Positions 11,511 through 24,169 of a DNA stretch of 64,000 bases are shown piece after piece (the stretch's first letter is position 1; every line of letters starts with the position of its first letter). The notes beneath the pieces were generated by a model. That model was not told where the DNA came from and ran no database searches. It worked only from the letters and a program-made list of their open reading frames with translations. The translations under genes were made by a program, and so were the position numbers. The stretch comes from Prosopocoilus inquinatus (taxonomy: Eukaryota > Arthropoda > Insecta > Coleoptera > Lucanidae), in assembly GCA_036172665.1 (NCBI GenBank), contig CM069875.1, positions 24,645,806 through 24,709,805 of the forward strand, given 5' to 3'.

Positions 11511-14208
11511 CACCAGCGAGTTTGACCGTCACAAAATCGAAAATTAGTGGCAACTTTGAGGCAACAAAGATGGCCGTACAATAAAAAAAAGAAATTGCAA
11601 AGATGCATAGGTCAAAATCTTGCTGAAATGGTTAATTGGAGATTAAAACTCGCTCAGGAAAGATAGTGGAAAAGGAAAAATTTGACCTACACAGTCGGAA
11701 AGCGAATGGTTTAAAACCTAAAAAGAACTAAAATTGTTTCATGAAAAAGTTGATGGGCGAATAGGGTGATAGGTGACATAGCGGTTAGATGAATACGCAG
11801 CTGGCACATTGCATCTAAATCAAATTGGGCCCGTAACATACTGTAAAATTCAAAAGAATTAAATATGAAAAGATTAGGAGAACAAATAATTTCTCTAATA
11901 AAAGTGATTGTTGCATTATTTTTACGAAACCTGAAATGAAGATGCTTTCTGAACTTATAAAAAAAAATAAAAATTGGTGTGGTTTTATTTGCACTCAATT
12001 TAAAATAAACATATTTCTTTACGGAATTCGGGTTTCTTACACAGGATTAATCTCTTAATTTTAGTTTTCTCTTTGAGCTGGTAGTAGAAATAGGGCATTA
12101 CTCATCTGTAATTCAGAGACCATGAAACTGCCACCTGAGCAATCAATTGAAATTCCGATGAAGCGCTGCGGCATTGTATGGATTCGTCGGTATGATAAGT
12201 AAGCACAAATGCTCTTAACTGCGGTTAGAATATATTCGTGTGACGTGGCAATTAGCTATGTTAATCTATTCGCAGCCGCTGAATTGTTTTAGTCGCACTG
12301 CAACAAGACGTTCCTAAGCAGATTCTCGGCGAATGCATCGATTGCCTCGCTTTCCCGAAGTTGTGCTAAACTGGCAACCCCAATATATTTCGTCTCGTTG
12401 CAGACGGTGGGAACTGTTTGTAGATCATGAGCTTTAAACGACTGCCACGGCAACTGTTCTATTTTGTGCTAAAATTGTGGTGTTGCAAAGGGAAAATGCA
12501 TGCCTTTTTTCCTTTACTTATACGATAATGGAGTTTTTGCGAAATCTATTTAGATAAGAAAGAAAATTCATAACTTAGCAACATAACATATAACATTTAT
12601 CAAAAAAATATATATACTTAGATATTTTGTTCTTCTACTCACCAAATATTCATTCATAATGATCTTGAAGTTGCGTTTCTGTTTCTTTTAACCTTTCGCA
12701 TCACATTATTTCCTCGTGCAAATATAATTTTAAACGTTGACTGTAACATAGATATTTACCATTTTTAATAAGTGCAGTGGAAACTGTTACAGACAAAAAG
12801 TCCATCCAATCTTTGAGATGCAGAACCATTAAGATATGGTTTTCACGAAAAAACCCTGAGCGTCTGAGAAAACTTCCCACAGTCACTGTTCAAATTATTC
12901 CCCAATCGCTTGGGTGTTAGGTAACTTATGTAAATCGCTTTGGTGTCCCAAATTTAACTTAACTCAAGGATATTCAAAAGAGGGCATTAGTTCTCGGGTT
13001 AAAATGGGCGTAGAATTTTTTGAAATGCAAAGAAGAAACGAATGTTCGTCGAGACTCTGCCAAAGTACGTTCACAGAACCATTCTCACGAGGACGTGCAA
13101 GAGTTCTCGAATTCCTAGTTTAGGATAGTGCAGTGATAATTTGTTAAAATAGAAGGATCTTTCGCCTAGAACCCTGAAGAGATGATTTAGATAAACAAAA
13201 GAAACCACTGGTAGAAAAGCAGTGGGAAGATGTTCTCTGCTGCCGAGTCTTACACTTTATAAGTATTGAATCAATTCTTGTTCATAATATCATAATGCTG
13301 TCTATTCTATAACATTTATATGGACTTGATACGTAACAATTATTGCTATGCATGAAGTTACCTTGCAAAATCAGTTTTCTATAAATAGTTTCATGACAAC
13401 TTGCAATCCGTATCAAGTGTGATATCAAGTTAATATGCATCTCTCGTCAATTGGGGGTCGGCAGTCGACTTGAATTGTTATAAAATTTTAATAAGTTCTC
13501 TTTAATTATTGTAGACCATATCAACTGATATGCATATCAATGTTACAGAATAGACCTTAATGTCTCCTTCGGGGTTGGCAGCTCGTATCACTTGCAAAAA
13601 GAAATTTTTATATACACATAAAATTTCGATTTTAGTAAAGGCTTGCCTAACAATGTTTGTCCCAAAATAAATTAAAATACCGAAATGTATAACTAAAGGA
13701 ATACTGCAGCTCTTTATTTTTCTAAAAAATATATATAAATAGGAATAAGTGCATAAAAGCAGTTTAATTTTTTTTAACATGTTTAGAAATATTTGACTGG
13801 CTTTTGATATGTTAGTACATTTTTGTTTCATACGGAACTATGGTAACTTATTAATTTCTCAGGCATTTAATAAAAGTAATCATTATGATCATTATATTAA
13901 AAATTATAACGAATAAATACTATATTCAAAGACATCATATAAATGTTGTAATCCTAGTATTTAATAGTTTAATTTAATAGTTTTATTTGGTTGTATAGGT
14001 TTTCGATTGAATTATGGAATGTAAATTGTCTAGGAGTTGATCGATTAATTATTTTCTGTATCCAAACTGTCCCATACATCTGTAAGCTTCACTAACTACC
14101 AGTGACGACCCACGCCGTCTACAAATGTGTATTTTCCAATTTTTTAACACATCATAGTTTAGTCAGAATTAAGATTATGAAATATCTGCATAATATCTAC
14201 TTGTATAA
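11511..14208. other. AT-rich non-coding, nothing recognised
   Basis: Open frames of 61-109 codons here are AT-driven and lack any domain. I see no RNA gene and no clear repeat. Confidence 0.5.
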
Positions 14209-15560
14209 CAGGGGTTCCCAACGACATCGATATCGACCCCTTGGGGGTTGAAGAAGACTTGATAAATCTTTAAGGGTCGATTGAAGATCGATGAATTCTA
14301 GGGTTTTTTTAAGAAGTCGGAGTTATGAATTCTAGTTTATTGGAGGATGTCTATCTGAATAGTTCATTAAAAAGAAGTAAAAGATTTACAAATACTATGC
14401 AATCAATTTAAATTAAACATTGTGTGTATGTACACTGACAAGCATAGCTACCGAGAGGAATTTAAAAAAAAACAAAAGACGGTCTGTGAAATCCAATCAA
14501 ACTATGAATATTGATGAATATTTAACGGAAGGTTTGGACAAAAGAAAAGAAAGAAGAGAATTAAACTGAAAATTCAAATATAAAATAAAGCCAAATCGAA
14601 TTAAGAAACCGAAAACGATCGGTTTATAATAAAATAAATCGTATAAAATAAATAACAGATTGTCACAATTTAACAAAATTAAAATTTAACATTGTTAGTA
14701 ACGAGCGTCTATTTAAAAATCTGGTCAAGTAGGTTGTGGTCGAGAATTTGTCTGCTGCATGCATGTCGTTTTTAAGTTCAACTTCTAAGCTCTCTCAGGT
14801 GTAACTTCAAAATTGACGCTGAATTATCATTTCCTTGTTAAAGTGATTTTGAAGTAAAGGACATCAAATTTAAAAAGGTTTGTTATAACATATGCTGAAT
14901 ATTCTAATACTAATACTAATACTCACCTCCTTCTTGGTAACATTTAAATAATCCTTTTTTTAATTCCATTAATAGCATTTTCATAGTAACTTCCGAAGTA
15001 CGTTTCTCTGGCTTTCCACTTCCTTTTTGCTTGTTAAAGATTTAGTTTGTCGAAAGAATGCCACACTTCGATTTAAACATTCTAGAAATTGGTTATAATC
15101 AATAACAATTTCTGGAAACTGAATATGGAATTCCTCCAAACAATCTTGAATTGAATAGGACCAGACACCGTTAATTTTGCGACCGTTGCGAAAGTAATTT
15201 TTAATCATAAATGTTTCTTATTTAATTGAAAAGGGCATTTTTTAGTAGTTTGTGAAAAAATATAGTTTTGAAATAACTATTAATGCAAAATCACTTTTAA
15301 GAAGGAAATGATATTTAAATATTAAGTTTGACGTTACACCTGACAGCTTAGAAGTTGAACTTAGAAGCGACATGCATACAGTAGACAACCCACAACCCAC
15401 TTGACCAGATTTTTAATTATTAGACGCTCGTTATATCTAGACCTACTGTCTTCGAAACATTAATTAAATTTGAAAGGTGGTCGAAGGAAATTTTTATTTT
15501 CTTGTAAAGGGGGGGGGGGGTGAGGGCGTCGATGCTTAAAAAAGCTTGGGAACCCCTCTG
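14209..15560. mobile_element. hAT-like non-autonomous element
   Basis: The left end CAGGGGTTCCCAAC and the right end TTGGGAACCCCTCTG form terminal inverted repeats of the hAT CAGNGGTTCCCAA type. The right end carries two extra bases after CAG. Subterminal GGTCGA/G-rich sequence (14,233-14,290; a run of G at about 15,509) also fits. The flanking octamers, TTGTATAA on the left and ATCTAGAA on the right, are not an obvious duplication, so the copy is old or its ends are altered. No hAT transposase is left inside. A different element with long inverted ends occupies 14,699-15,433. Confidence 0.75.
14699..15433. mobile_element. Nested element with long inverted repeats (about 165 bp)
   Basis: TAACGAGCGTCTA at the left is mirrored by TAGACGCTCGTTA at the right. 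The similarity continues inward through ATCTGGTCAAGT, TCAACTTCTAAGCT, CAGGTGTAAC and TATCATTTCCTT for about 165 bp on each side. Reading the outer TA as the target site gives an ACGAGCG...CGCTCGT element of about 731 bp. A minus-strand frame of 75 codons (14,981-15,208) sits in the centre. It looks protein-like (EEFHIQFPEIVIDYNQFLEC) but I do not recognise it; it might be a remnant of the element's own protein or of captured sequence. Confidence 0.75.
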
Positions 15561-18091
15561 ATCTAGAATCATATCAATACGGAAATATTTCGCGGAAAAG
15601 GAAAAAAACCTTGGTAATTTGCTATACGTACATAAACAAAAAGATCTCCTTTAATACTTGTTTAAATTTCTTCTTAAAAAAGACAAGTTCATAAAGTAAC
15701 GTTTCTGTTATTGATTTTACTGACTATTTCTATTACAAGATAAAAGTTTACATTAACGACATCCAAATACATACATTTAATTTAAATTTATACAGTGATA
15801 CAGATATACATGATATACATATACATTTGAAGTTTTTTTATTTTATGCAAAAATCGTTAATAGAGACAAGCTGCAAGAAGAAACTTCGACGATCTGACTA
15901 AAACTAATGGCGTTTCCCAATGACTAAACTAGTGCACATCAAGTGTATTTTATTTCATTTTAACCTCATGTGATAATAAGAGAGCGATATACACTGATTG
16001 TGCACCAGTGCAACAATTAGAAAACGCTGTAAGACTGCACGTAGTGATTACCAAAGTGTTCCACAGGAGTCGCTGAGGGAGTTCATTGCAAATTAATTTG
16101 GGGGTGCACCGAGACTTCAAGTTGAATTTGTACTTTTGCTATTATGCAGTTGTGGAGAGTCATTTCACTTGGGAGTTTACGGTCACGTTTGGATACTTGC
16201 GTGGGTGGGCGGAGGAATTACTGAGATTCCCGAGTTTGCTAGAATTTTGAATATTTGATTTCTGCGAAGTTCTTCATTCTTATTTATTCTCAGATAGATG
16301 TCGCTGTTATCTTCATTTCGCACATATGTATATTAAGTACTTTGCGCCCAATTTTCACACATGTGACTTAGTCATGACTTTTACTTCTCACCATTTTCTT
16401 CAGTTATATTTTAATGGCCGTTTAAAATATTGTCAATCTAAATTAAAAGGAACAGTGAGTCTGTTTGTTTATGACTACCTCCGTTCAAGTTACATTTTGA
16501 ACTTTAAGATTACATCATATTGTGATTTTTTTCTAGTTCGAAATTATTACATTTTTCGACACGTAAGTAAAAAAGACATAAAATATTACTCTTGGATGCT
16601 GATGATTTATGAACCTATGACTAAGCTTAGGATAATTGTGCATTAAGAAACTTCAAGATGCATGCAAATATATACCAATATCATCAAAAATATGCACTAA
16701 AAATTAATTTTTATAGAATAATTACGTAAGATCGAAAAGACGCACACTTTTCACTGTGCAAAATATACAAATATGCAAATGCACAGTTATCTTAAGCCTA
16801 CTTATGTCTATTGGTCTTCTCACTTATAAGTAAAATAACTTATAAGCATTTAGACATCATTTCAAACGCCTACATTCGTTTAATGTAAAAGATTGCTTTA
16901 TCCTATTTATGTGAAGACTAATGTACATTTTTCTCAAAGCAGACTTAGAATTTCATACTAATTGACAAAAGAATTTCATTTGTTATATTTCCCCTGATGT
17001 TTTCGTATTATTCCTGCTTCAATATTCTCCAGCTTTATGAGTGACGAGTGAGTTGGCTAAAGAATGTCTGAAGAGCTTAAGGAATGACATTCAAATGAAC
17101 ACCCCTCACCCCAGCCAAACAAAACAAGCAACTTTAAAAGTTCTTGTTCATTTAATGGGGAACATAATAAAGGCGTGTAATTAATTAGCCGTTATAATTA
17201 TCGTCGATTAATTAAAGTGGTATTAGCTGACGGCGACAATTCATCATTCAAATTTCAGGAATTTGTAATGCTCTGATCCCCACTTAGCGGTACAATGACA
17301 CGCATATGTTTACACGCTCCCGCCTTATTTAGCGAGAACAAGGGACGCTTATGGCCGGATTGCTCGTTCAGCGAAACTTCGCATAATGAAACCCTTTGAG
17401 TTGATGAGTATCGTGATTACGGACATTCTTACGCGCTTATTTCCACATGTCATGAATAGAAAACAGTTTTCTTAGTTATTTTCATGCCGGGTAAACAGGA
17501 ATGATTCCATTGCAACATTCGTAAAAAAACATGTACATTTAAAAGTATGAAGTAACTGCAGCTAATTGTGGAGTAATGCAGCGAAAGTGAGCTTCTAGTA
17601 ATATGATTAAAAAGTTGTTAATTCTCTTACTCTCTTGTAAATAGATACTCTCGCCAGCAAGATAGGATTTAGCATGTTAACAATAATTGCCGTCCATTCT
17701 ATCAAACATTAGGCGCAACATTCTCGTTAGTTTAGGGTTCAAACTGTAAATGCGGCAGTGAATGCGAATTTAAGACGGAAGTGCGTGGACTACTAACTGT
17801 ATCCATCAAATTAATATTTCTAAGTCTTAGCTCGGAATAAATTATTAGTTCGTTTCTTGATTGTTATGTTTACTGGTGATCCATCCATGAATGAGGATAT
17901 TACAATTGTTTCTCCTTCTTTTCTTCATATTTATTATTAAGTTCCACCGCTGCCACCATTTATGTAGGAAGAGTAGTAGCTGAAAGATATGAATTTCCTG
18001 TCGCGTCGTTAATCCCTTCTTACTGTGGCCATAGATTTTATGAAGAAACTAGGTAAGCATATTGTTAGTATTTTATAGAGTGTTCTTTTAA
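15561..18091. other. Non-coding, with a possible conserved regulatory patch
   Basis: Mostly AT-rich without features. Between 17,140 and 17,420 the sequence changes character: several TTAATTA/TAATTA homeodomain-type sites (ATTAATTAGCC, CGATTAATTAAAG) are followed by CpG-containing sequence such as CTGACGGCGACAATTC. That is the look of an insect developmental enhancer, but only cross-species conservation would show it. The 106-codon frame at 16,326-16,646 has no domain. Confidence 0.35.
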
Positions 18092-18257
18092 TGTGTGCAA
18101 ATAAAAAAACTTCAGTATAAGTACACGTGTACAAGTAGGTACATTCTGCGGATATTTTTGGTGGCTACGGTATCATAGCCCAAAAAATTTGGATGGACCA
18201 CTTGTTTGAAACTGCTGAAATGTGCGAGAAAGATAGGAAGGTCAACCTCGCCTTCCT
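18092..18257 (-). repeat. Repeat family B, copy 1
   Basis: The reverse complement of this segment matches 56,771-56,932. Shared blocks include GGAAGGCG, GTTGACCTT, CACATTTCAGCAGTT, AAACAAG, ATTTTTTGG, a CTA...GTAGCC block and GTTTTTTTATTTGCACACA. The ends are sharp on both sides. Small size and lack of coding suggest a SINE or MITE. Confidence 0.75.
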
Positions 18258-18726
18258 CTCCGTATGAACACGCCCACCGATATCGCACTTGATTTTCAAC
18301 ACAGCGCTTCGTAATAATAATCACTGATATCGTTTATTAATTAATTTATTTAAAATTTTAATTCTCTGAGAGAAGTAATATGTTTTATGATATCAACTAT
18401 CGATGAATAAATTTAAAATTTATGCACCAATTAAGCAAGCGCGTTCAAAATGTTTTCCCTTCACCCTTTTATGTAAATAAACTTTTACTGTAATCTCGTT
18501 ACTAGCTATGAAAGTATTACTACTTACGATCCATGGAAAAAAAGTAAATTTTTATAAGTCTATTAAAAATAATATGGAATGAGAAATTACAATTTGTTTG
18601 TGCCTCGCTTAAATTGTAAACGTTTTGATCGACCATCTGATCGGAGCGGCTGATTTACGTCGTTCATACTCACCATCAAGTGAAATACCCTGCCTTACTT
18701 TGGCTGCGGGTCATAATTGAAGAGGC

Positions 18727-18850
18727 GGCCGCGTTCCACCTTTAGCTATGCCAGCAGTTCTCAAACGGTTTAGTGAAAATCTACCATTGCATTTTTCTCG
18801 AAAACTACTAAATATTTGCACATAGTAAAAGAGCATCCCGTAGAAATAGA
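18727..18850 (-). repeat. Dispersed repeat shared with 55.66-55.83 kb
   Basis: GCCAGCAGTTCTCAAAC at 18,750 corresponds to the reverse complement of TTTGAGAACTACTGGTAT at 55,789. Neighbouring TTTTTCTCGAAAACTA and AAATATTTGCACA blocks also match. The CAGNAGTTCTCAAA motif resembles a hAT end, but similarity continues past it, so the true end is unclear. Confidence 0.55.
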
Positions 18851-19540
18851 TATATGCATTTCAGGTTTGAGATTGAACTTAATTTCTTTATTTGTTAGTT
18901 TAACGTGAAGGTTTCCGCGACTGGCGTCCATAATTAAACCGGCTTCCGGTTAGAACCGTGTCAAGGATTTCTTCTGCTGCTGATGTAATTTCATTGCCTC
19001 ATGGCTAATACTACTGGTCTTGCTGTTAGGCATCGAGACTCGTCTCGTCGATTAACGAGAAGATTCAGTAAGACCACAAGCAGGTCTTTTGCTCCACTAT
19101 GCAGAATAACAAGGATTCCGCCACCGATTTTGGTGCATTGGAAGAAGGAATATAATAACACCCGCTCGCGACAAGGGCTAGATGAATATTTAAGGTGGAA
19201 AACCAAAAAGAGGAAACAGAACTGTTCAAGAAAATGGTTCGACGAACATTGTTTATATTAAAATTTTCCGCTTTGTTGTTTTGTTCTCGTGAGTTGTTGC
19301 TCTTTGATCGGATTCCCTGATACTGTGTGTGGGAAACTGCTTTTCAGGAAACAACCTATGTATTAAGTTTGACTCGGATTTATTCTCGATTGCTCAACTT
19401 TAGGAAACCGCGTGCGTGAGTAAATGCTTCATGCTGCGCCTGTCTCGTAGACTTTATCGCAGTAGAAATAATTTATTTATTATCATCTTCGTCGTCGTTG
19501 GAATAATTAGATATAATTAAATTGATAATTCGTAAAACTC
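18851..19540. other. Unassigned; 86-codon frame at 19,001-19,261 (+)
   Basis: The plus-strand frame is rich in Arg, Lys, Ser and Thr (for example RRLTRRFSKTTSRS) and has no known domain, signal peptide or membrane segment. A frame on the opposite strand covers the same DNA. I cannot tell a small gene from chance. Confidence 0.2.
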
Positions 19541-20215
19541 CAAATGATAATAATAACAAAATTTATTCTTACATAAATACATAGGTGAGGACAGTTATAA
19601 GTATAACATATAAAGCCTATGCTTAAATGGCCCTGATTCAAATGAACTGATAAGACAGTTCTCTGATCTACCACCAGTGCGCAATGTATGTAACCAGTAA
19701 GTGGCCGGCGGGAAAGTAACATGTCCATGAGAACATTAAACAGAACATATTCGAGATACAAATATTATTCATAAATAATAGGAGTACAATAAAATTATCC
19801 AAAAAAGACGAGATATAAATGACAAAATTGGAATACAATTTAGAAACTTAATGAGTTTTGATCACGTAGGAGCAGTGATTTTCGTCTTCTTTTGGAAGCT
19901 AGTGATGATCAGTGAATAAATCCTTCCGGGAGTTTGCTCTATTTTATAACTAAAAGAATGTTTAAAAAGTTCTAATCTATGTTTAGGTATAGATAGGAGT
20001 CCGCGATTTCTTATATCGATCTTGTGAACATCTGTCCGAAATCTTATTTGATTATGTAAATAAGGAGGACACTTATAAGTTAGGATTTTGTGATAAAATT
20101 ATGCAGAATGTAAGTACCTCCTATTTTCTCATATTTAGCCAGTCTAACTTACCAAGTTTATGAGAGATGTGTTGCCTACGTCTGGCGCTTCAAACTAACC
20201 TCATGCAATTTGTTG
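19541..20215 (-). mobile_element. Non-LTR retrotransposon, 3' end fragment
   Basis: On the minus strand this copy carries the last part of the second protein and the 3' UTR of the group seen at 35.7-38.5 kb. Shared blocks include TTTATGAGA, AAATACCTCCTATTTT-like sequence, TTTGTGATAAAATT, AAATAAGGAG and the 3' UTR motif CTGATCTACCACCA. The tail is a short TTATTATTATC tract at about 19,543-19,555. It is 5'-truncated, as is usual for these elements. Frames are broken. Confidence 0.8.
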
Positions 20216-21960
20216 CTTCTAGAAGCTGCCTTGGTTTTAAATGAAACAATTCTCACTCGGCAGCATTTTATATCAAAAAATTGCACGTAAAAGTATAGGA
20301 ATTAAGATGACACTACGTGACGCGCTGCCATGTGAGAATTGAGCCTATATATTTTGACGGACAGTGTAAATTAGTCTGACCCTCGCCTTTTAACGCCGTT
20401 GGGATTTTCTTATGTCAGGTTGATGCTCATTGGTTCCTGCTGATGTCACGTTGTGACGACTGTTTTGGGTTAAGATTACGTGTCGCTCATTTTTAATTAA
20501 CACCCACACGTGTCACGACTGGAGCTGCTGGCTGTGCTGCACGTTAATTTCCTCAACACAAATCTTGCTTCTGTTTAGCTAGGTAGCATATCCTTTTAAA
20601 TTCATCAGAGGGAATTAAATAGTCTGTCCTCTAAGTCATCATTAGGTCTTTCCTCCAACACATAAGTATATTTCTCACGCGCCGAAGAGTTCTTTATCGC
20701 GAGATTCTTGATTTTGTGATAACTGAACGACTACTTAAGTATAGGGAGGTTAATAATCATATGAGACAGTTTATCTTAATACTGAAGTTGAAATTGTTTC
20801 GTCCATTCGCCTAAAGTAACTGTTATTTTAATTTACTGTTTTGAAATTTAAATTATTGACAGTTGAGACATTGAACTCGCCGAGGAAAATTAACTAAATT
20901 CAGTTTAATAGAAAGTAATTAGTTTGATCCCCAACTATAAGGTCGAGTTGCTAAATGTCCGATTAAACCAGCAATTTATTAACTGCGGATTAAGTGTCAA
21001 ACCACAGTTTTCTTTCATAGTTAAATCACATTTTACATCTTAATTCATAGTTAAACTATGTTTTACGTCTTAATTTCTACCTGAACAACCAAGAAAAGAA
21101 TAAAATTATATTTAACGTTAAACGTAGTTTAAACCTTCAATGAACAACTGAGCCTATAAGCTTTGAAACAAGGAAGAAAGACAATAGATAATTTCATCAA
21201 GTTAAAATAAAATTAAAAAAAAATCGTTATAAGATTGAAACTATAAATTACTTGCTTTTCAGAATATATTAAATTTAAAATGTACACTTTTAAATGTAGT
21301 TTAACTTAGGAACTAACTTTTAATTTAACATCGTTAGACGATTCAAAATAACATTCAATTAATACATTCGGCAATTAATTCTCTTTTTAATTGGCGCGTC
21401 TGAATACGCAGGACGTATTTGTAACCTTAGGGTAAAATGATCTGAATTTGCGGGGCAATAAAAACGTTCGAACGCTTTGACGCGTCTTCACCGTCTCTGT
21501 CCCGGCGTCGCGTCGCATCCGACGACGTGGCGTCTTATTTGGAGCATCCAAGTTCAGGACAATGAGTATTAATGAGGATAATTACGTACTTTTTAACACC
21601 GTTTCTTTAAGGCAGCTGCTTGTCTTGTCTTTATAACAGCACAGACGCTTAAGAGACACTTAAATGTAATTAATAAGAAGAATGCGAAATAATTTTCTTT
21701 CATTTTAACAATTAATTGATCGATTTTAAACATATTAAATATTTGTTTTAATTCAATTGATTAAGCAATATTTGTTGAATTCACTTTCATTGTTAGACCA
21801 AAGCTTTTTCCTGCGTTTTTAAACTTCTCAAATGATTTCTTAAAAATATGTATATGTTTTTGTGTCAATTTTTTTATACTCATTCTACAGTTATGTTTAA
21901 TATTCCATTAATTGTGTTTCTCTTTTTGACTTCCTGGCAGAATCTCCATTTTACGGTCTC
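20216..21960. other. AT-rich non-coding with one CpG-rich patch
   Basis: 21,440-21,545 holds many CG dinucleotides (TTGACGCGTC, CCCGGCGTCGCGTCGC, CGACGACGTGGCGTC) inside very AT-rich flanks. About 20,990-21,160 contains short repeated TTAAAC/ACTATG-type low-complexity sequence. No gene is seen. Confidence 0.35.
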
Positions 21961-22195
21961 TCTTAGACATCCAACTGTAGTAGTCGGTAGTATCATCCAG
22001 ACTAGCGATTATTCATCACTTATTCTTCTGTTTAATTGAAATTTAATATACAAGGTACGATAAAATAAATGAAATCATACATAAAGTTGAAATAAGAAAA
22101 ATGTCTCAATTTGCAGGAAGAGAGATTGAGATCATCTTTCTCCTGTTTGGATCTCGTCTTTATTTAAGGGTAAGTTACTTGACGAAAAATCCTCC

Positions 22196-22343
22196 ACTAC
22201 TGTCCCCCTTCAAGGATCTAACAGTAATCGGCCACCATAGTTTCAATCCATTTCCTCTAGTATCTGTTCTTCATCTTCTTAATATCTTGATGAAAGTCTT
22301 CGCCTTGTTCTTTACTAATCGGCATGTAAATGTGAGCCGCTTG
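22196..22343 (-). pseudogene. Relic of a multicopy animal protein family (FHQDI motif)
   Basis: The minus-strand frame reads MPISKEQGEDFHQDIKKM, then KNRY, stop, RKWIETMVADYC, stop, ILEGG. I recognise the EHGERFHQDI...YQGKW...ADYCW pattern of an uncharacterised protein that is present in many copies in insect genomes, probably of mobile origin. At least two in-frame stops (one where Trp is usual) show decay. Only this block is visible. It lies inside the duplicated unit at 21.98-22.74 kb. Confidence 0.55.
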
Positions 22344-22454
22344 TTAGCTTTTAATCATCTGATATCCTTCATACTAGCGATTATTAATCGCTCATTCTTC
22401 TATTGAACTGAAATGTAACATACAAGGTATGATTAAATAAATAAAACAATACAT

Positions 22455-22607
22455 CAGTGGCGGCTCGTTGGGGTGGGCAAGACGGGCAGTGCCCACCCTG
22501 TCCTACTTAAGTTGCAGTTGAACTCTGTGACGGAGCTTCCATGGGATAGCCTCGCAAACCAAATTTATTTGGAAAATGTACCCTTTTATACTTAGTAACT
22601 CGTAGTA
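22455..22607. mobile_element. Short hAT-like insertion
   Basis: CAGTGGCGGCTCG at 22,455 is a common hAT-type terminus. It interrupts one copy of the local duplication, which recovers homology at about 22,608. Inside the left end, GGTGGGCA and TGCCCACC (22,473-22,499) form a perfect short hairpin. No matching right terminus is visible, so the insert may be end-deleted. Confidence 0.5.
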
Positions 22608-22740
22608 AATCATACACGAAGTTAAAGTAGGAGAAATGGTTCAACTTACATCAAAGAGCATTAGGAACCATCTTGTTTAGAACTGATTTTTAAGGGCAAG
22701 TTAATTGACGAAAAGGTAATGAGGATGTTCTACGAAACTT

Positions 22741-24169
22741 TGTTAGTGAATGACATGGATTAAATTTTGGTTAAAAAATATATGCTGGACGCCTGCAAAC
22801 GTCAACAAAAGATTTTTTTTTTAATATGAAAAAATGCATAAATTTTAAAAAGGTTTCCTTCACAGGAAAGAAGTATCTTTCACAATTTATTTAATAGATG
22901 CATACTGAGCTGTCTTTTGAATAAGGAAATAATTGATTGATGTGCTGAATGTCCTCGATGTGCACAATACGGAAATCCTTCGAATCATTAAAGCTTGACC
23001 CCAAAATTAATTGGTAAACTCCGAAGACCGGATCGTACTGGGGTATATCTATTCAATTCACTTATCGGAATCAATTATTTAAGTTCTGAAAGTAAATGAC
23101 GCTAAGTACCCCCCGATATTAGGGTAAATCAACCCTTATGGTAATCAGTTGAGTTGGGAGAGACTTCTTCGCAAGTGGATTTATATCGGAAATTATACGG
23201 GTGAAAGAGCATTGGGTGTCGCGAACAGTCGTGGGACTGCGTGCTGGCCTAAAATAAGGGTAAAGTGTGTGGGGGTGGGTCGGTGGAGCAGGGTGGTCGA
23301 AACCGGCGATGATGGACGAGGTATTGAACGAGATGAATGTAGCGTGATAAATGAACCCCGTAAATCATAAAACTGTGACGCGTTGACAAGTTGTTTAAAA
23401 CCCAGACATGTATCATAAAAAAGAGGCTGACATGTGACGGCCATGTTTGTTCAACCGCCACTAAACCGATAGCCATTGTTCACGTCACGGAAGATAATAG
23501 ATTTTTTCATTCCCATCACCGTGGCATATCCGTCTCACTGACGTTGCAGATATACTCGTAACAATAGGCGAACGCTTTTAATACATTTACACGCTCGTTT
23601 ATTTCCTGATTCCAGCGTACGTTTCAAAACTTGTTTTTTAATCGAACAGAACGTGCATTGTAATCCGAATTCTGAAAGCAGAATAACTAAAATAAAAAAC
23701 AAAAAAGTATTCATCCATTTCGGCAATGAAAATCAACAATAAATCACAAAGACCAGTAAATGAACTTGGAATGCAGAGAAGTGTTTCAATATTCAGTCGA
23801 GAGTAACTTTACCGTTAACTGTTCAGATAATAAATGATTAGTTCTTAAATTAAACGTCACTTCAGAGCTGGAAGTATCTTGAAGAATAAAGATCTTAGAT
23901 AGTTACTTGTAGATATATTACATTTAAATGCTCCTGTTTTTTTAAAACCACAAAGTACATCCTAAACATAACCTATCTGACCTAACCCAACTAGTTTTTT
24001 TTTTTTTTTAAATTACGAACCAAGATGATATAATTGGTTTGATGTTTCTGCTTTTCTCTTTTACATCGAATACAACATAACTTAATACAAAATGATTGGT
24101 TTATTGTTACAATAATCTTTTATTAGATTTAGAAAACAATTAAAAAACCGTTGTTTGTGAAATCCTTCT
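22741..24169. other. Non-coding; CpG/G-rich patch at 23,140-23,480
   Basis: The patch overlaps open frames on both strands (73-83 codons), which is expected from its base composition rather than from coding. It carries GTGGGGGTGGGTCGG and CGAAACCGGCGATG. A T tract lies at 23,995-24,010. No domain or RNA is recognised. Confidence 0.3.

Larger units (their letters stand above)
21975..22740. repeat. Local duplication of a roughly 390 bp unit
   Basis: ACTAGCGATTATT...TATTCTTCT...AACATACAAGGTA...AAATAAA at 21,999-22,080 is repeated at 22,372-22,445. The following GAAGTTAAAGTAGGAGAAATG...AAGGGCAAGTTA...GACGAAAA sequence at 22,618-22,720 repeats 22,083-22,190. The second copy is split by a hAT-like insertion at 22,455. 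The duplication is moderately diverged. Confidence 0.7.

Noticed and set aside
13502..13831. 109-codon minus-strand frame
   Set aside because: It is AT-driven (Ile, Lys, Phe, Tyr rich), with no domain and no coding context.
23149..23476. Overlapping frames on both strands, 73-83 codons
   Set aside because: Base composition (few T/A-rich stops) explains open frames on both strands; no domain or splice context is seen.
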